This document shows positions 11,601-24,188 of a DNA stretch of 64,000 nt, in pieces (positions within the stretch are counted from its first letter, which is position 1; each line of letters starts with the position of its first letter). The position numbers were made by a program, and so were the translations under genes. Source of the DNA: Aspidiotus rigidus (Eukaryota > Arthropoda > Insecta > Hemiptera > Diaspididae); contig JAVHKY010000013.1 of NCBI GenBank assembly GCA_035079385.1, positions 13,700,001 through 13,764,000 of the forward strand, given 5' to 3'. Below the pieces are notes generated by a model. The model was given only the letters and a program-made list of their open reading frames with translations, was not told the origin of the DNA and made no database searches.

Positions 11601-13230
11601 GATTCAAATTTAAGATAAATACATATTGCTGACTAGAGGGGAGAAGTCGATAATTTTTCGTCTATAAAGCTTAAAGCCTAAAACTGGCTCAAAATGTGCT
11701 TTGGGTTGGAGTAAGAAGCGGCGCTTTACGGTTTCAAAGAAGAAGCCTCTGGCTCTTTCGATTACTTTGACATTGTTTAGGCTTTCATTCCTGGTGTCCG
11801 AAAAAGGCTCCCAGAAAGTCTGAACCCACTCTAGAATGTGCTTTAGAAGCTTCCAAACGAGTACAAAGAGCAGCTTCATGATAGGGGAGCCAAACAGTTC
11901 CCAGAATAGGTAGCCGAAAGTTGAGCCTAAGAGCCAAAAGCCGTTTAGTTTCTTATACAATAGTCTTATTATGGAACTGAAATCTTGTCTGTGAAAAATT
12001 CATCATAAACGACAAAAGAAAATTAATCTCAAGAAATAAGATCACATGGAGAAGAAAAAAGTGGGAAAAAGAAATAAAAGATCTACTTATTGGCTTTTTT
12101 TGAAATAAGATCTTACTGCCACGGTTTCATTTTTTCTTTTGGTCTTCTTCTTCTTCCTTCTTTGCGTGAAGTCTTATAGAAAGACTTTCTCAATCAACAT
12201 TCACCGATATGCATTTAATTTAATTTTAAAGTTAATATACGTAAAGTAAGTTTTACTTAAGGAGGAAGATGCGTTTTAGTTACCATTATTTATGGCTTTC
12301 TTTAAGTCCCTTTCAAAACTTTTCTCCCTCTTGATACGAACGAATAAATATTTAATAAAAAAAAAAGATCTGCGAAAAGAAAGATCAACTTCTCTCGTAA
12401 TCGGGGTCGCAGTTGAAATTCAGGTAATTAATGTAGAATATAAAAATCCGAAGTTAAATGCACTCTTTTCTTCAATTTTCCGCAAAAACAATCCCTTATT
12501 TATTTCTGTGTATCCCTATTCCTCTGTACTTACAGTTCTTCAAAACAATCGTTTTTCTTTTCTTTTCTTCAAGAAGCGATCATTTCAGCCCAGGAATGAA
12601 CGACGAACCAGAAATTCAGACATTCAAATCTTGTACATACAAATTTTTTTTTTTTTTTTTTGGATTTGTCAATTTTGTAATAAATTATTTGTGTATAAAC
12701 GCGATCATTGTGTACCTGTATATTTTATGTTTCAAAAAATGGGGAAAATGAGTATATTTGTGTATCGAGTTTTACACCCCATACTCTCCCCACGCTTCTT
12801 TCTCCACACAAACAAAAAAGAAAACAGTTTAGAAACAATAATTTTAAAAATTGGCTATTTATTCTTCACACTTCTTATTTGTACGCTGTAATACAAGTGA
12901 CAATATACGTAGGCTACATCCGAGCCAATCATTTGATTAATCCATTCTCGTAAATATAAACTCATTTTATGCCCTTGTACAAGTGTTACATATTTTTGAA
13001 CATGAAAATTTAATTAGAAATAAGTATTGATTTTTCTAACGGAAAATTTTGTAAGGTGTTCTATAGCGTATTGATATTTATAAGCGAATGTTTACAATAA
13101 TATAATTCACACGTGTAGATACGCACCGAATGATGATTTCCTCTTTTTTTTTCTGTTTCATTTTTTTGAATGTATGTACCTATACCTACAAAATATGATT
13201 GTTAGTGTTCGCTGAGAATCAATAAAAGTA
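8693..13230 (+). other. Region downstream of the complexin stop, possible long 3' UTR
   Basis: AT-rich, T-tract-rich sequence follows the complexin stop codon without a recognisable exon. Candidate poly(A) signals AATAAA lie at 8974-8979 and 13221-13226, the second followed by an A-run. The transcript could end at either or elsewhere. Open frames such as 12292-12891 are AT-driven and have no family resemblance. Confidence 0.4.
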
Positions 13231-16200
13231 TGGGAGAAAAAAAAAATTGATTTCGGATTTATATTTCCTCATTTTTACCTGATTTCAAGATACGATAATT
13301 TCATCGACAGCGAATGTGTATTCAACTTCTACAGTACTTAGTTTTTCCTATTCTTGTTTTTTTCTCTTTTCTTCGTTTTTCCTCTTTTCTTTTTTTGTTG
13401 TTTTTCTTTTCAATGTATTGATTATCTGATGCGTAGTACTGAGATTGTTATTGTAATTAAAACTTGTAATTGATCGTTTGTATTAGTTATCAGTTATTTC
13501 AAATTAATATAAAATACACTACGTTGTTGAAGTTTCATTCGTTTTTTGTAGTCCTATCATTCCGCGAAAATCTAGTGAATACAAAGTACCTATATTGTAA
13601 TCAATGTCATATCACAATTCACACCCACGCATTTATTGTTCAAAAGATACAGTTTGCCTGATTGTCGATTTTGATAAACCAACGTCAGTTCAATTTTGAA
13701 CACTCAAACGCGAGAAAACAGCGCCTAAAGAATGGAAGAAAAAAGTCCGCTTCAAGAAAAACGGCATAGCGAGAAAAACACATCAACTTGTGCCGTGCAT
13801 CCATCAGAGCGCGTCACTATCGAGTTGTAGTAATTAGAACTATTTTTATACTTGGATTCCGAATTTTTGTTCAATCTTCAGCTTTCTGTCACTGATAGGA
13901 GTATGGTCAATTCTAGCGCTCCACGGTCCAAATTGCAGCACACCTGGAGACGGACCAATTTTGTGTCAGATTCCCGGCAGCTAAAAAATTTATCATCTGT
14001 ATCAAAATAAGAATGGGCATTTTTTGGTGAATGTAAAAAAAAAAATGTATCTTTGACAAAAAAGTAAATTCTTACAAATTAATTCTAATTCAGTTTTACA
14101 ATTAAAAAATGATCAAAAAAAATTGTTTATTGTGCATCACAATCAGGTGCATTTTGATGGTTTTGGGATGAAAATTTTTCCTGCGTAGAGATGAGAGAAA
14201 ACACGGTGTTCTTCTTTTGTGTCGATTAATCGGTAATGTTGTGTGCTCAAAGAATACAATTTACCTCACTTATTTGCATTTTTGGCACCATTTTGGTGTT
14301 TTTGACCAATCCGGTATTTATTAAACTTTCGGCTAATTTCTGCAAAAAAATTTTTTTACTCATGCTTCCTCTCACTATGACTTGTACTCATAGAGAAATA
14401 TACTCTGAAGAGTAAAGAACACAAATACTAGAATCGCAATAAAATCAAACAAGCGCAAGCTGAAGATTGAATTAGTAGGTGTGGGGTGACGGGGGAAAAA
14501 GCTAAAGCTAAGCTGATGAAATACGCTGAGAAACTTTAAGTGGAAGCCAAAGCTCAAGGGGATCACCAACCGCTTTCCATCCCGCCTGGGCGTTACAGTA
14601 TTAGTAATAGTGAAAAAAGGCAATGGTCATAGGTATGATGATTTTTAAGCTTTCTTTAAAAAAAAAAAAATCCAAAAAGTCAAAACAAAGTAATTTTGAA
14701 CAAAAAACGCTCTCAAACTCAAAAAGCGTAAAATTTCTACAAGATGACCTGAACCTGATTTTGAATTAACGGTACAATTTTTCATTTTCCATAAGAATTA
14801 TTACATTGAAGAAATCATCGACAATAGCGACACCTACAATATGCCCAGTCGAATTGGCGAAAAAAGTAAACAAAAAAGCAGGAGCGCCAATCAGCTAGCA
14901 GCCTCGCGGCTATTTCGCGATGACGTCACTGGTGCTCATGGGTTTGACGTGGTCGGTGCATAATTCCAATCCGTACCTATTTCGACCGATGTTTCAGTTT
15001 CAACGGTTTCAACGTTTCACACCCTATGTATGAAATTTCATTCTTTCTTCATCAGTGTGGTCGTCTTATGCGTTGAATTTTCATTCTTTTTCTATCAGTG
15101 CGGTCATGTTATGCTTATTAAAATTTTGTTAATAGTGTAAACATTTTCTTTTTCGTAATATTATTATTCTTTTTTTATCAGCTGCTAATTTCTCGTCGTT
15201 CATCGTAAGTAACTTATTTCAATAATTTATTTAATTTTGTCGATTCTAAGAATCAATACTCTTCCAATACTATTACTTTCAGCAAACAACGGATTTGACG
15301 ACCAATGCAGCGAGCATTAGATGTAATACATATGATTCTACATGGCTCAACTTCCCGCATACACGAACATACAAAACGATTGACGAAATTATGCCGGATT
15401 GAAGTATCGGATTCGATATTACCTACAGCAAATCAGTTCTGGTACAGGAACACGTATGTCCATGGTTTGTAATAATTAGTAAGTTATTTCAATAATTCAA
15501 AGGATCGATATTCTTTCATCACTTTTAACAAACAAATCGTGCGATACAGACAGTCGTTCGGATTTGATAACCAATGAGATGTAATATCCATTTATGGCCT
15601 ATGTGCACGCGTACACGAAATGCAAAATGCTTGACAAAATTATACGAGATGAATGTATCGGGTACGATATTATCAACACGCATAGTTTTAGTACACAAAC
15701 ACGTACGTTCAAAAAGTGTTTCAAAATGTAGGTAGCTCGTAAGCTTACAAAAGTCATTGGTAATTGGCCTGTGATGTAAAGTATTGATTGTAATCCTTGA
15801 ATTAAAGATGAAAATGCATACCTTCATGCCTACGGTATCAATAGCAAGGAAGAAGATGACGAGCACGTCTACGGCGAAGTTGGAGACACAGAGATGGACG
15901 TACATGGTGAGGAAGCCAAATTGAGCAACGCCGTTCATACCACAAAAATAAGCACTCTATTGAACTTCACTCAATTGATTTGATAACGATCTGCAGTATT
16001 TTTTGTTGACTCGGAACGGCCGAAGGAAAAACATCACACCTTCATATCAATGCGCAGGGGTTGCAATGTCGTTTATAGGAAGTGAGTTTGAAAATATAAA
16101 ACGTCCAACAAGGAAGCCTTCAATTTCATATTGATCCCTAGTCATGGAGTGTGTTACCGTAGCGCTTCAAGATAGATATGATTATTTTACTACTCGGTTT

Positions 16201-17384
16201 GTGATTTGATAGGATTTCAAACTTATCAAAGAAGATTGATAAAATCGAACGAAGAGATGCCCAACGATCTGCTCGATACGAAGAATCGGAGCCACTATGA
16301 AGAATGAAAGGAGCTCGCGAAACAGAAAATATCCAAAAACCCAAGAGTTTGAGAGTGGACAGTAGTTTTCAGGTCGAATTCCAAGACAAAGAAGAAGGAG
16401 AATCATTCACCGATGTTTGTGATATCGAGTTTAGGATGAGAGAGACAATCCATCACAAGTCCGAGTAAGAAAAGTGAGAAATTCCAAAATCTCATTACCA
16501 TTAACTTATTATTTTTCTTTTTATCATTTATATGCGTTCTCCAGAAAATGAAAGAGTTGAGTTCCTCCGAATTTTGAATGAAAACATGAGTCATGAAGAT
16601 CACTTTTATTTTATGTTTCTCGTTTTGGGTTGTGATAGAAAATTTCATGACTGGGTAACTTTTTTGCTAATTTTATTAGATCCCGAGCCTAATCTACAAA
16701 ACTTGGGTGTTATTCTAAACTATTCACGAATTTTTGCTAAAAAAGAATTTCAGCTTCTTCTTGAAATCTGGCTCTGTGAGAATATTTCTAGTACCATTCA
16801 AGGGTCAACAGTCGGTCTCTCTTGATCGCGTTCATTCATCAATTTCAGTTCAACTTATTGAAACTCCTATCTTTGATAGTCTTTGGTATGGATAATGACG
16901 AGGATAATTTTTCTACCCCCAAATTCCACCTCGTCAGTGGTCGATTTTACTCCTCGCATTTGCGAGTTTTCAACGATTTTGTTTTCTTTTTTATTTCGTC
17001 TGTTCAATAATATTTATTTATTGATCGATGCATCTACAACGCTGACAAAATTTTGATGAGCAATTCTAATTGGTTTTTCAGTCCTGCTGAGCTGTTTGCA
17101 ATGCCAATCAACGACTAAATATTAATTCGTTATTATCCAATTTTTTCAGTTTTGAGTCAACTAATCTTGAAAATTTTATGTTAATTTGATTATTTCATGA
17201 CGTTAATATCTCATTCTTTTCAATATACGGTAACTGGTTTCTTACCTCAAGTCTTCAGAAGATAACAATACAGATTGTGGTAAAGATTCTTTTTCTTTAT
17301 TGTTGAGAAATTATGCTGGTTTCAGCCAATCAATTGGAATATCTTCCTCCTTTCTCCAATTTTTATTTGGTACCATTCTTTTGA
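13231..17384. other. Intergenic stretch without a recognisable gene
   Basis: Apart from the duplication at 15205-15725 and a 43-bp block at 14958-15000 shared in inverted orientation with 49896-49938, this is AT-rich sequence. A hydrophobic open segment on the - strand around 15825-15938 has a codon-like base pattern but could not be assigned. Confidence 0.5.
15205..15725. repeat. Diverged tandem duplication, ~260 bp period
   Basis: Copy one (about 15205-15455) and copy two (about 15470-15725) share, in order: AACTTATTTCAATAAT, CAAACAA-CG, GATTTGA-AACCAATG, AGATGTAATA, ACACGAA, TTGACGAAATTAT, TATCGG-T-CGATATTA and ACACGTA. Many substitutions and small gaps separate the copies, so it is an old local duplication without clear coding content. 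Confidence 0.65.
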
Positions 17385-17642
17385 TTATTTAATCACTCGA
17401 AAAGGTCTTTTGTATGGTGTTTCAAACGGGCGTTGGACTCTTCCCACTCTTAGGTAAACATGTGTTGCGTCCTTGAGATTTGGATAGCCAAATATTTTTT
17501 CTTTCTTTCGCAGATGTTGAGGTACTAGACGTGAATTTTGGAAAACTTGGCAAGTTCCCAAAGCAAGCTCCGCACAAGATATCCCTGAATTGCCTTTAGG
17601 GGCGGCGCGAAGTCCCAATAATACAGCAAGTAGCAGTGTCAA
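17385..17642 (-). pseudogene. Ty3/gypsy-type LTR retrotransposon, integrase C-terminal fragment
   Basis: The - strand reads LLAVLLGLRAAPKGNSGI then SCAELALGT, and later HVYLRVGRVQRPFETPY, KRPFRVIK and a stop. These are hallmark pieces at the end of the gypsy pol polyprotein: the C-terminal part of the integrase core and the following chromatin-interaction tail. The usual long spacer between them is largely missing, so the copy is internally deleted as well as truncated. No reverse transcriptase or LTR could be recognised nearby. It is a dead remnant. Confidence 0.85.
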
Positions 17643-20436
17643 TCAGTTGGTTTTTCCTTATTCAAGGCTGCATTTGAGAGACAGTGAATTATTATTTCTT
17701 GTATTTTATTTGAATTATTTATTGTTTGTATTGTCATTATCTCAATTATTTCAAGTATGAAATCAACCTTTTCAGGACTTCCTAGATCTATGAGGACTAA
17801 CTTGATGATGACCATACAGTCAGCAATGTCTACCACAAGAAAATTGGTTACAACGCAAGTAGTTCAATGGAAGAGAACGTTGACATTTTGATTGATATTC
17901 GTGCCACTATTTCACAGATTATAAACTTATTTTGCATGTACTTCTCTTGTAGTCCAAAATTTCAAGTAAAAATCAAATGAGCCAATAATTGAATAGCATT
18001 CCTTATTTTCATTCTCGTCTTTTCTCTCTCAAAAGTTTATTTACTCAGTAAAGTAGGTAGATGAGATTTCCTATGTTGATAGAAACTTGATTGATATGAA
18101 GGTAGTTGACAATGAGAGAAGATATGTCTTTACAAGCCGTAATAAGTGAGATGACAAATTTTACAGACACAACAGTAGTTCGCTCCAGTATTATACAATC
18201 GATTCCAATTGTAATTTACAGTCGGAATAATATTCTTTTCAACTCATGTGGAACAAGAAAACTATGAAAACCCTCTTTTGCTGTCAGCGAGTGCTCAGGG
18301 GATATTCATGTGTCACCCCCTCTAACCTTTACAAATTATGTATATTTTATAAATTAAGTCCGAACTTTCAATAATAATTCCACTGAGGTCTGGTTATGAA
18401 GGGGTGCTTGTAAGTTCAGATGATGGATATACCAAATTGTGGGAAATCTGATCAAAATTTGTGAAATTTAGGGGGGGCATACACAAGCATGTAAAAGTTT
18501 AAAAACGTAAAACAATTGAGAACTGAGGCGTGTAGTCCAAATTTTAATACAATGCTAAAGGAATTTTAAAAGACACAACACAAATTCTGGGGATATCTTG
18601 AAGCCCAGCAATGGCGGAAAGTTATACCTGAAAAGCACTCGCAAATGTAGAAATTGCAGCACAGAATACACGATCAAATAAAATTAAACCAAAATACACA
18701 CCCCTCAAACTCAAGGGGTTGTACATTTGAAGGAATCATTAAAAACTTGTTGACTGGGAGCTCACTGCAAATTTTTTAATTGGAGGGATCTAAAATTACC
18801 ATACACTTATTTTTCGAGTGTTTTAAAAGAGAAATGATGTCCTTGAAGTCTAGTAGCACTGATTGGCCGGAGACAAAATTGCGTTAGTAGAAAGTTTTTG
18901 ATGTGGTCCTGACTACCTCAGACATCTTGTGCTCCTAAACTTCCCTCATTCCTACGTCAGCTTTTACATTAATACCTGTTGTACCATTTTACTTCAATGG
19001 CCAGACGGTATCCACCTCATAACTTTGAGCGTTGTTCAGCCACAGCAACAAATTCCTTTAGCCCTTAATGTGCTGGGTTTCGAAAAGTTTTTAAATTTGG
19101 AATTTGCGCGTAAAATCTGATAAATGTATCCCTACATAACACGAATATCAAAAAAAAAATAGGAAAAGTCGGTAAAAAATTCACTTCTACCCCTTTAATT
19201 TCTGCAGGGACCCTATGTGCCAAAAATGTCACATAGGACATTACGGTTGTTGGGTGTAAAGCATAAATGTCATGTTTTCACAAGCGGAGAAGTAGTTTGT
19301 GCTCATTTTATCACACCAAAGAAGATTGTTTTGAAAGTTATAGGAGTTCCTTTCAGAACAATGCCTAAAATTAGTTTTCCCAAGGTATTTTACAAGTTTA
19401 ATTTTAGTGTCATTCGAACAAAAGTGCTATTTTATTACGAACGGATATTTTTTGGACCTTCTTTGACGCGTGGCGCGATTGACTGGCCCAAGGAGCGGGG
19501 TTTAGGTAACCTCTGAAAGTCCCACCACCAACCACCTTTCACCTCCTCATGACCTCCTTATCAAATGGTTTACTTTAAATGTACCTACTGTTGAATCGGA
19601 AAATATAACCTGTATTATCACTTGGCTACTCTGACGATAAGAATCAAGAGTATTGTCAATACCGGTACTAAACACTCACGACGGTATTTGCTAAAACTTC
19701 ATCTGGGAACCAAGAAAAAGGCTGGCAAATAAAGCTTCACGCTATATTAAAAACAATATTGAACACTAAAACATGATTTCTTCTAATATCGGCGAATCAG
19801 AGGTGAATATAGCTGTAAGTTAGGCGATGAATTTGAAAGCGAACGGAGTTTTTCATATGGAAGGGTGTGGTATTATCTTAAATGAAAACTGTTCTAGGTC
19901 CTGGTTTGGACCCATCCGCATAGTAAAGCAAATGGAAGGAAAATTCTGTTGAAATAATTTTGTTGATTTGTCGTTGGTAAGTATATGAAATAAGCTATTT
20001 TAGGGATTTCTGTGAGAGCGAGACAAATGTCGAGGATAGGAGTTGGCTGCCAAGGGAGGTGTGCTCATTCTTGTGTCAGGTCGTTTTCTCAAAAAGAAAT
20101 TTTATGAAAACCCCTGTGCCATTGAAAATATTCAAGAAGAAAAATTCTCTCCCCTCCAAAAAGACGGCGATACTGCACAGTCGTCGTTACAATGGGCTGG
20201 ATTTATTGAAATACTCTTCCATCCAAGGAAAAAAAATGAGCCGTAAGGGGGCGGGGTTGCAGAAATTTTTTCTTGGGCTCTCTTTTTTTCTACAGAGCTA
20301 GTTTGCTATCCATCACAATAAAGTAGGAACCTGTATATATTTCCTCTTTCAGAGAAAACCGCGCTCAGTGAACTCGCTTGAAAAATGATCCCTTCTTTCC
20401 TGTTTTAGAGAGTACTTAATTTTGGAAGTAAAACTT
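17643..20436. other. Intergenic stretch without a recognisable gene
   Basis: AT-rich sequence with scattered short open frames. CCAAAAATGTCACATAGGACATTA near 19218-19241 resembles one end of the TIR element at 32703-33087. No exon-like or RNA gene signal was found. Confidence 0.5.
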
Positions 20437-20440
20437 TTAA

Positions 20441-20993
20441 CAGGGAACCTGTTTTATGGGGGGCGTTTTGAGAAATTTGCGTCCAGCAAAAAACTTTGAA
20501 AAATTTCGACTCTCGAGCTATATATGATAGGAGGGGGACTTGGAAAAATTTCGACTCTCGAGCCATATATGATAGGAGAGGGACATGGAAAAATTTCAAT
20601 TCTCGAGCTATATGTGATAGGAGGGAGACTTAGAAAAATTTCGACTCTCGAGCTATATATGATAGGAGGGGGACTTGGAAAAATTTCGACTCTCGAGCCA
20701 TATATGATAGGAGAGGGACATGGAAAAATTTCAATTCTCGAGCTATATGTGATAGGAGGGAGACTTAGAAAAATTTCGACTCTCGAGCTGTATATGATAG
20801 GAGGGGGACTTGGAAAAAATGTAGACTCTCGAGCTACCATATATAGCTCGAGATAGACAAATTTAGACTCTCAAACTATATTATACTAGCCTTATAGTAG
20901 GTCTAGGCGTTCTTTATACTAGCTTTATCTAGGCCTAGGCTTCCTTGAATTCTCAATACCAATACCCATTTGACTCATAAAACAGGTTCCCTG
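20441..20993. mobile_element. MITE-like element with 18-bp inverted ends CAGGGAACCTGTTTTATG
   Basis: The left end CAGGGAACCTGTTTTATG at 20441-20458 follows a TTAA. The exact reverse complement CATAAAACAGGTTCCCTG lies at 20976-20993. The right boundary may extend further, because the sequence after it (TTCCTCGTTTAACTTCGTTAAGGAA region, 21000-21020) recurs beside other family members. The interior is mostly the 45-bp tandem repeat. Relatives or single ends occur near 989, 6188, 25465, 25676 and 26960. A TTAA target would fit a piggyBac-like non-autonomous element. Confidence 0.7.
20512..20833. repeat. 45-bp tandem repeat arranged in 135-bp triplets
   Basis: About seven units of 45 bp run from one CTCGAG to the next, each of the form ATATATGATAGGAGGGGGAC then TTGGAAAAATTTCGACT. 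Three variants recur in fixed order (GGGGGACTTGG, GAGGGACATGG, GGGAGACTTAG), so the true period is 135 bp. Because 45 is a multiple of three, both strands stay open and give repetitive pseudo-proteins. It sits inside the TIR element at 20441-20993. Confidence 0.92.
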
Positions 20994-21711
20994 CGTTCCT
21001 CGTTTAACTTCGTTAAGGAAGCCGTCTTTTTTTGTACGCTCGTATGAAGAGCCTGTTCTCTACTATAAAGGGGAACAATTCTATGAGAAATCGTTCCGTG
21101 AAAAACGTTTGCCAATCGCTGTCCGTCGAGGATTTTTTCTTTTCCTCTCCTACCCTCCGTGAGACTACGAAAATTTTGACTCTTGTATTATATAAACAAA
21201 AATTGTAGAATAATTTTATCTCAAATTTCTACACTTTGATTGCTTTTCACGGATTGGGGAAAGACGTGTTGCTGTATGCGTATGATCGGTACCTTTTTTT
21301 TACCAATCTCATGCCCGCAGCAAGATTGCTCCTTCCCTGTGCACATTCTCCGAAAAAGCTATCAGATAACATGCATTCAGCAATCACACGAATTCGGTGT
21401 AACAAAAAGAAAACCCGGAATTGATGAAATCGTTCTTTAAATACGCTGCTGAGACGTAAAGAAAAAAAGAATCAATCATTTCTAACTCAAACCAACCAGG
21501 TTCTATACCTCCTGAAGTCGATAAAAAAACTGAATTCTAATACGCATCAGAAAGAAAGACAAAAACCACGAAGGATTGAAGCAAAGAAAATATAACAATC
21601 AGTTCCAACCCTACGATAGTGTCTTGCCATAGTACTGGCAAAGCTTTAGTAGGGAGGGACTAGATAGAAATAACCTTTTTATCAGAATAGGTACCTAATT
21701 GCGTTCCACAA

Positions 21712-24188
21712 GTGGAGTGGTCTTACTTACTATCCTGCTCCGACCACTGGTATATATCATATGACATTCCAATCTCAGATGATGAGGAAGGACATCTTTC
21801 TGCTGTTCCAACCTATGGCCTCACCACAAATACTGAGCAGTTTCTTGAGGAGACATCTGTCTTCCCCACACTGCCTCCAACCTCTGCCGATTACTACATT
21901 GATACATCTTTTTCACATATAAATGATTGGCTCAAGTATGCGATGGATGCCCACTCACGGGTTAAGCGTTATAACCCAAAAACCACTTGGCGGACACCAA
22001 AAATTGACACAATCAAAAAGCTAATCCACCGCACTCAAAGACTGATTAAGCGAACTCGCAACCATGTAAGAAGGAATCTCCTTCTCACGGTAGAAAGTAT
22101 TCTTCGCAGAATCTATAGACGAGAGATCCGACATAGTGAGGACACTTCTTGGCTGAAGTTTATCACAACTGGTAAAGCTTGGGGAAAACCCTATAAAACT
22201 ATCGTCAAGAGTACAAAGAAAGTACCTTTATCACTGTATATCAAAGACACAGAGGGCCAGACCTCCACCAATCTCAACGAAACCATTAAATTTTTCCTTA
22301 AAGATAAATATCCCAGAGCCAACATAGGTGCCCACAATGACCTCGGTAATGAACTGGTTAAGATTATTCCTGATCCCAACTGGGCCCCTAATGGTCTTAT
22401 AAATTACATTAAGAAGCGGAATAACCACACCCACCCGGAATTGATGGAATCCGTTATGGGATTGTCAAAAAATTCTACAAACTTCATGGGGATAAATACT
22501 TTGCCCTTATGGTAGAGGCAACCCGGCGTGGCATTTTCCTCCAATGTCATAAGACCGCTGGCCTAACAATCATACCAAAAGATGAGAAATCTCAAGAAAC
22601 GACTGAAGGTTTTCGACCCATTTCAAAAATTAATTGCATGAGCAAAGTCTTTGAAGGATTTTTAGCCTATGAAATAGAGCAAGAATTCGAAACTAAGAAC
22701 AACCTTCATCAACGCCAGTTTGGCTTCCACAAAGGAGTTTCCACTGAAGAAGCCATCCGTCTTGTAGACGGCAAAATTCGTAGTACCAGAGAGAGTAAGA
22801 AACTTGCAGCTTGCGTCTCAATAGACATTAAAGGCGCCTTTGATAAAGCCTCTCATACATCCATCATAAGATCCATGAGAAGAAAAGAAATCTGTGAGAA
22901 TCTTATAGCTACCATCGACAACTATCTGACAAATAAGTCCAGTACTTTCCTTGGTCAGAAACGGAAACTCAATAGGGGTTGCCCCCAGGGATCTGTTCTG
23001 GGCCCATTATTATGGAACTTGGCGTACGACCTGGTTCTTCAGGAGATTGACCAACGTGGTGTATAGCAGTGTTGTTACGCAGATGACACTCTGCTCATGA
23101 TCAAGGCAAAGAGTGCCCCTGAACTAAAGAAGAAGGTTGTCACCCTACTGTCATTCATTGATGGCGAACTAGCCAAACATGACCTCGAAATGAACGTTTC
23201 CAAAACTGCCATCCTCATAATAGATGGTCAAAGCTATCGAAATATAGATGCTGCAGAATTGTCTGAAATCAACTTCCGAGGTACAACTATATCCACTAGC
23301 CGTAAGATGAAATACCTTGGTGTGATCATTGACGATCGATTACTTTACAACGAACATTGCTCATACATAAGTGTGAAGTGTGAAGCAATAGTTAATAAGT
23401 TACGCATTGTTTGCCCAAATATGGAAGGCTACTCCAATAGTGCTCGCCGAATAATGTTTCAAGCCACAGTAGGTGCGCTATGGTGGTATGCATCAACAGT
23501 ATTTAGTCACAGGCTTTTCATACAGTGCAATCGAAAAAAAAAACAAAGCAAGCCATAAAAAAGCCATGGCTTCAACCGCAAGAGCTTACAAAACAGTGGG
23601 CTATCTCCCACTAACAATACTCACTTACTGGCCACCGATGGAACTTGAAGTATTGGAACGTTCGATAATATTTGCACACAGAAGAGGGTGGGTAGCCAAT
23701 GAATATCCCCTTCATCTACCCGAACTCCTCCCGAACCAAGATGTCCATGAAATCCAACTAGAGATCCATAAAGAAATAAGGAGAGTATGGGAGGAGGAGT
23801 GGGAAGAATATGTCCCCTCCCTTCTTAAAAGCAATATTTTCAAGAGAGCCTCATACCGACAATTGAGGATGCAAGGAATGCTCCAATCTATGAAGATTTC
23901 TTCCTCTCTCAAGCGTTAACAGGACATGGCTGTTTTCGCAAGTTTCGCCATACTATTGGTAAAGTGGTTTCTCCATTATGCCCGATGTGCCCCAGTGAAA
24001 TTGAAGATGCTGTCCACGTTTTCACCAGATGCCCCCGTTTCCATAAGGGCAGACCACCTGGTAACATCTGCCTCGAGACGGGTTGGATCAAGTACATGAA
24101 GTCCGTAGTTTGTGAACTCTGGATTGAGGAAAATGGACCACTAAGGAATAGCGCCTCTCACTATCATCGTGTACCACACCATTCCTAG
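21712..24188 (+). pseudogene. R1-like non-LTR retrotransposon, 5'-truncated and degraded
   Basis: The remnant begins at the end of an APE endonuclease (SDHWYISYDIP), followed by a linker and a reverse transcriptase domain: FRPISKINCMSKVFEGFL, FGFHKGVSTEEAI, motif A ACVSIDIKGAFDKA, motif B RGCPQGSVLGPLLWN and motif C CCYADDTLLM. A C-terminal knuckle of form C-x2-C-x8-H-x4-C starts CPMCPSEIEDAVH. Motif wording and the terminal zinc knuckle fit the R1 clade. The frame is broken: a shift near 22465 in an A6 run, an in-frame TAG at 23064-23066 just before motif C, a shift near 23535 in an A10 run, and another near 23880. An intact element would supply its own endonuclease and RT for target-primed insertion. 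This copy should be inactive. No clear tail or target duplication was found. Confidence 0.9.

Noticed and set aside
11610..11960. 116-residue open frame on the - strand
   Set aside because: No recognised domain, no splice or start context, and internal short repeats (FWEL, FWEPF); probably chance.
12292..12891. 199-residue open frame on the + strand
   Set aside because: Rich in Phe, Ile, Lys and Asn as expected from AT-rich DNA, includes a T17 tract, lies in the possible complexin 3' UTR and matches no family I know.
20454..20856. Open frames of 110 and 128 residues on both strands
   Set aside because: They arise because the tandem unit is 45 bp, a multiple of three without stops. The protein text is purely repetitive.
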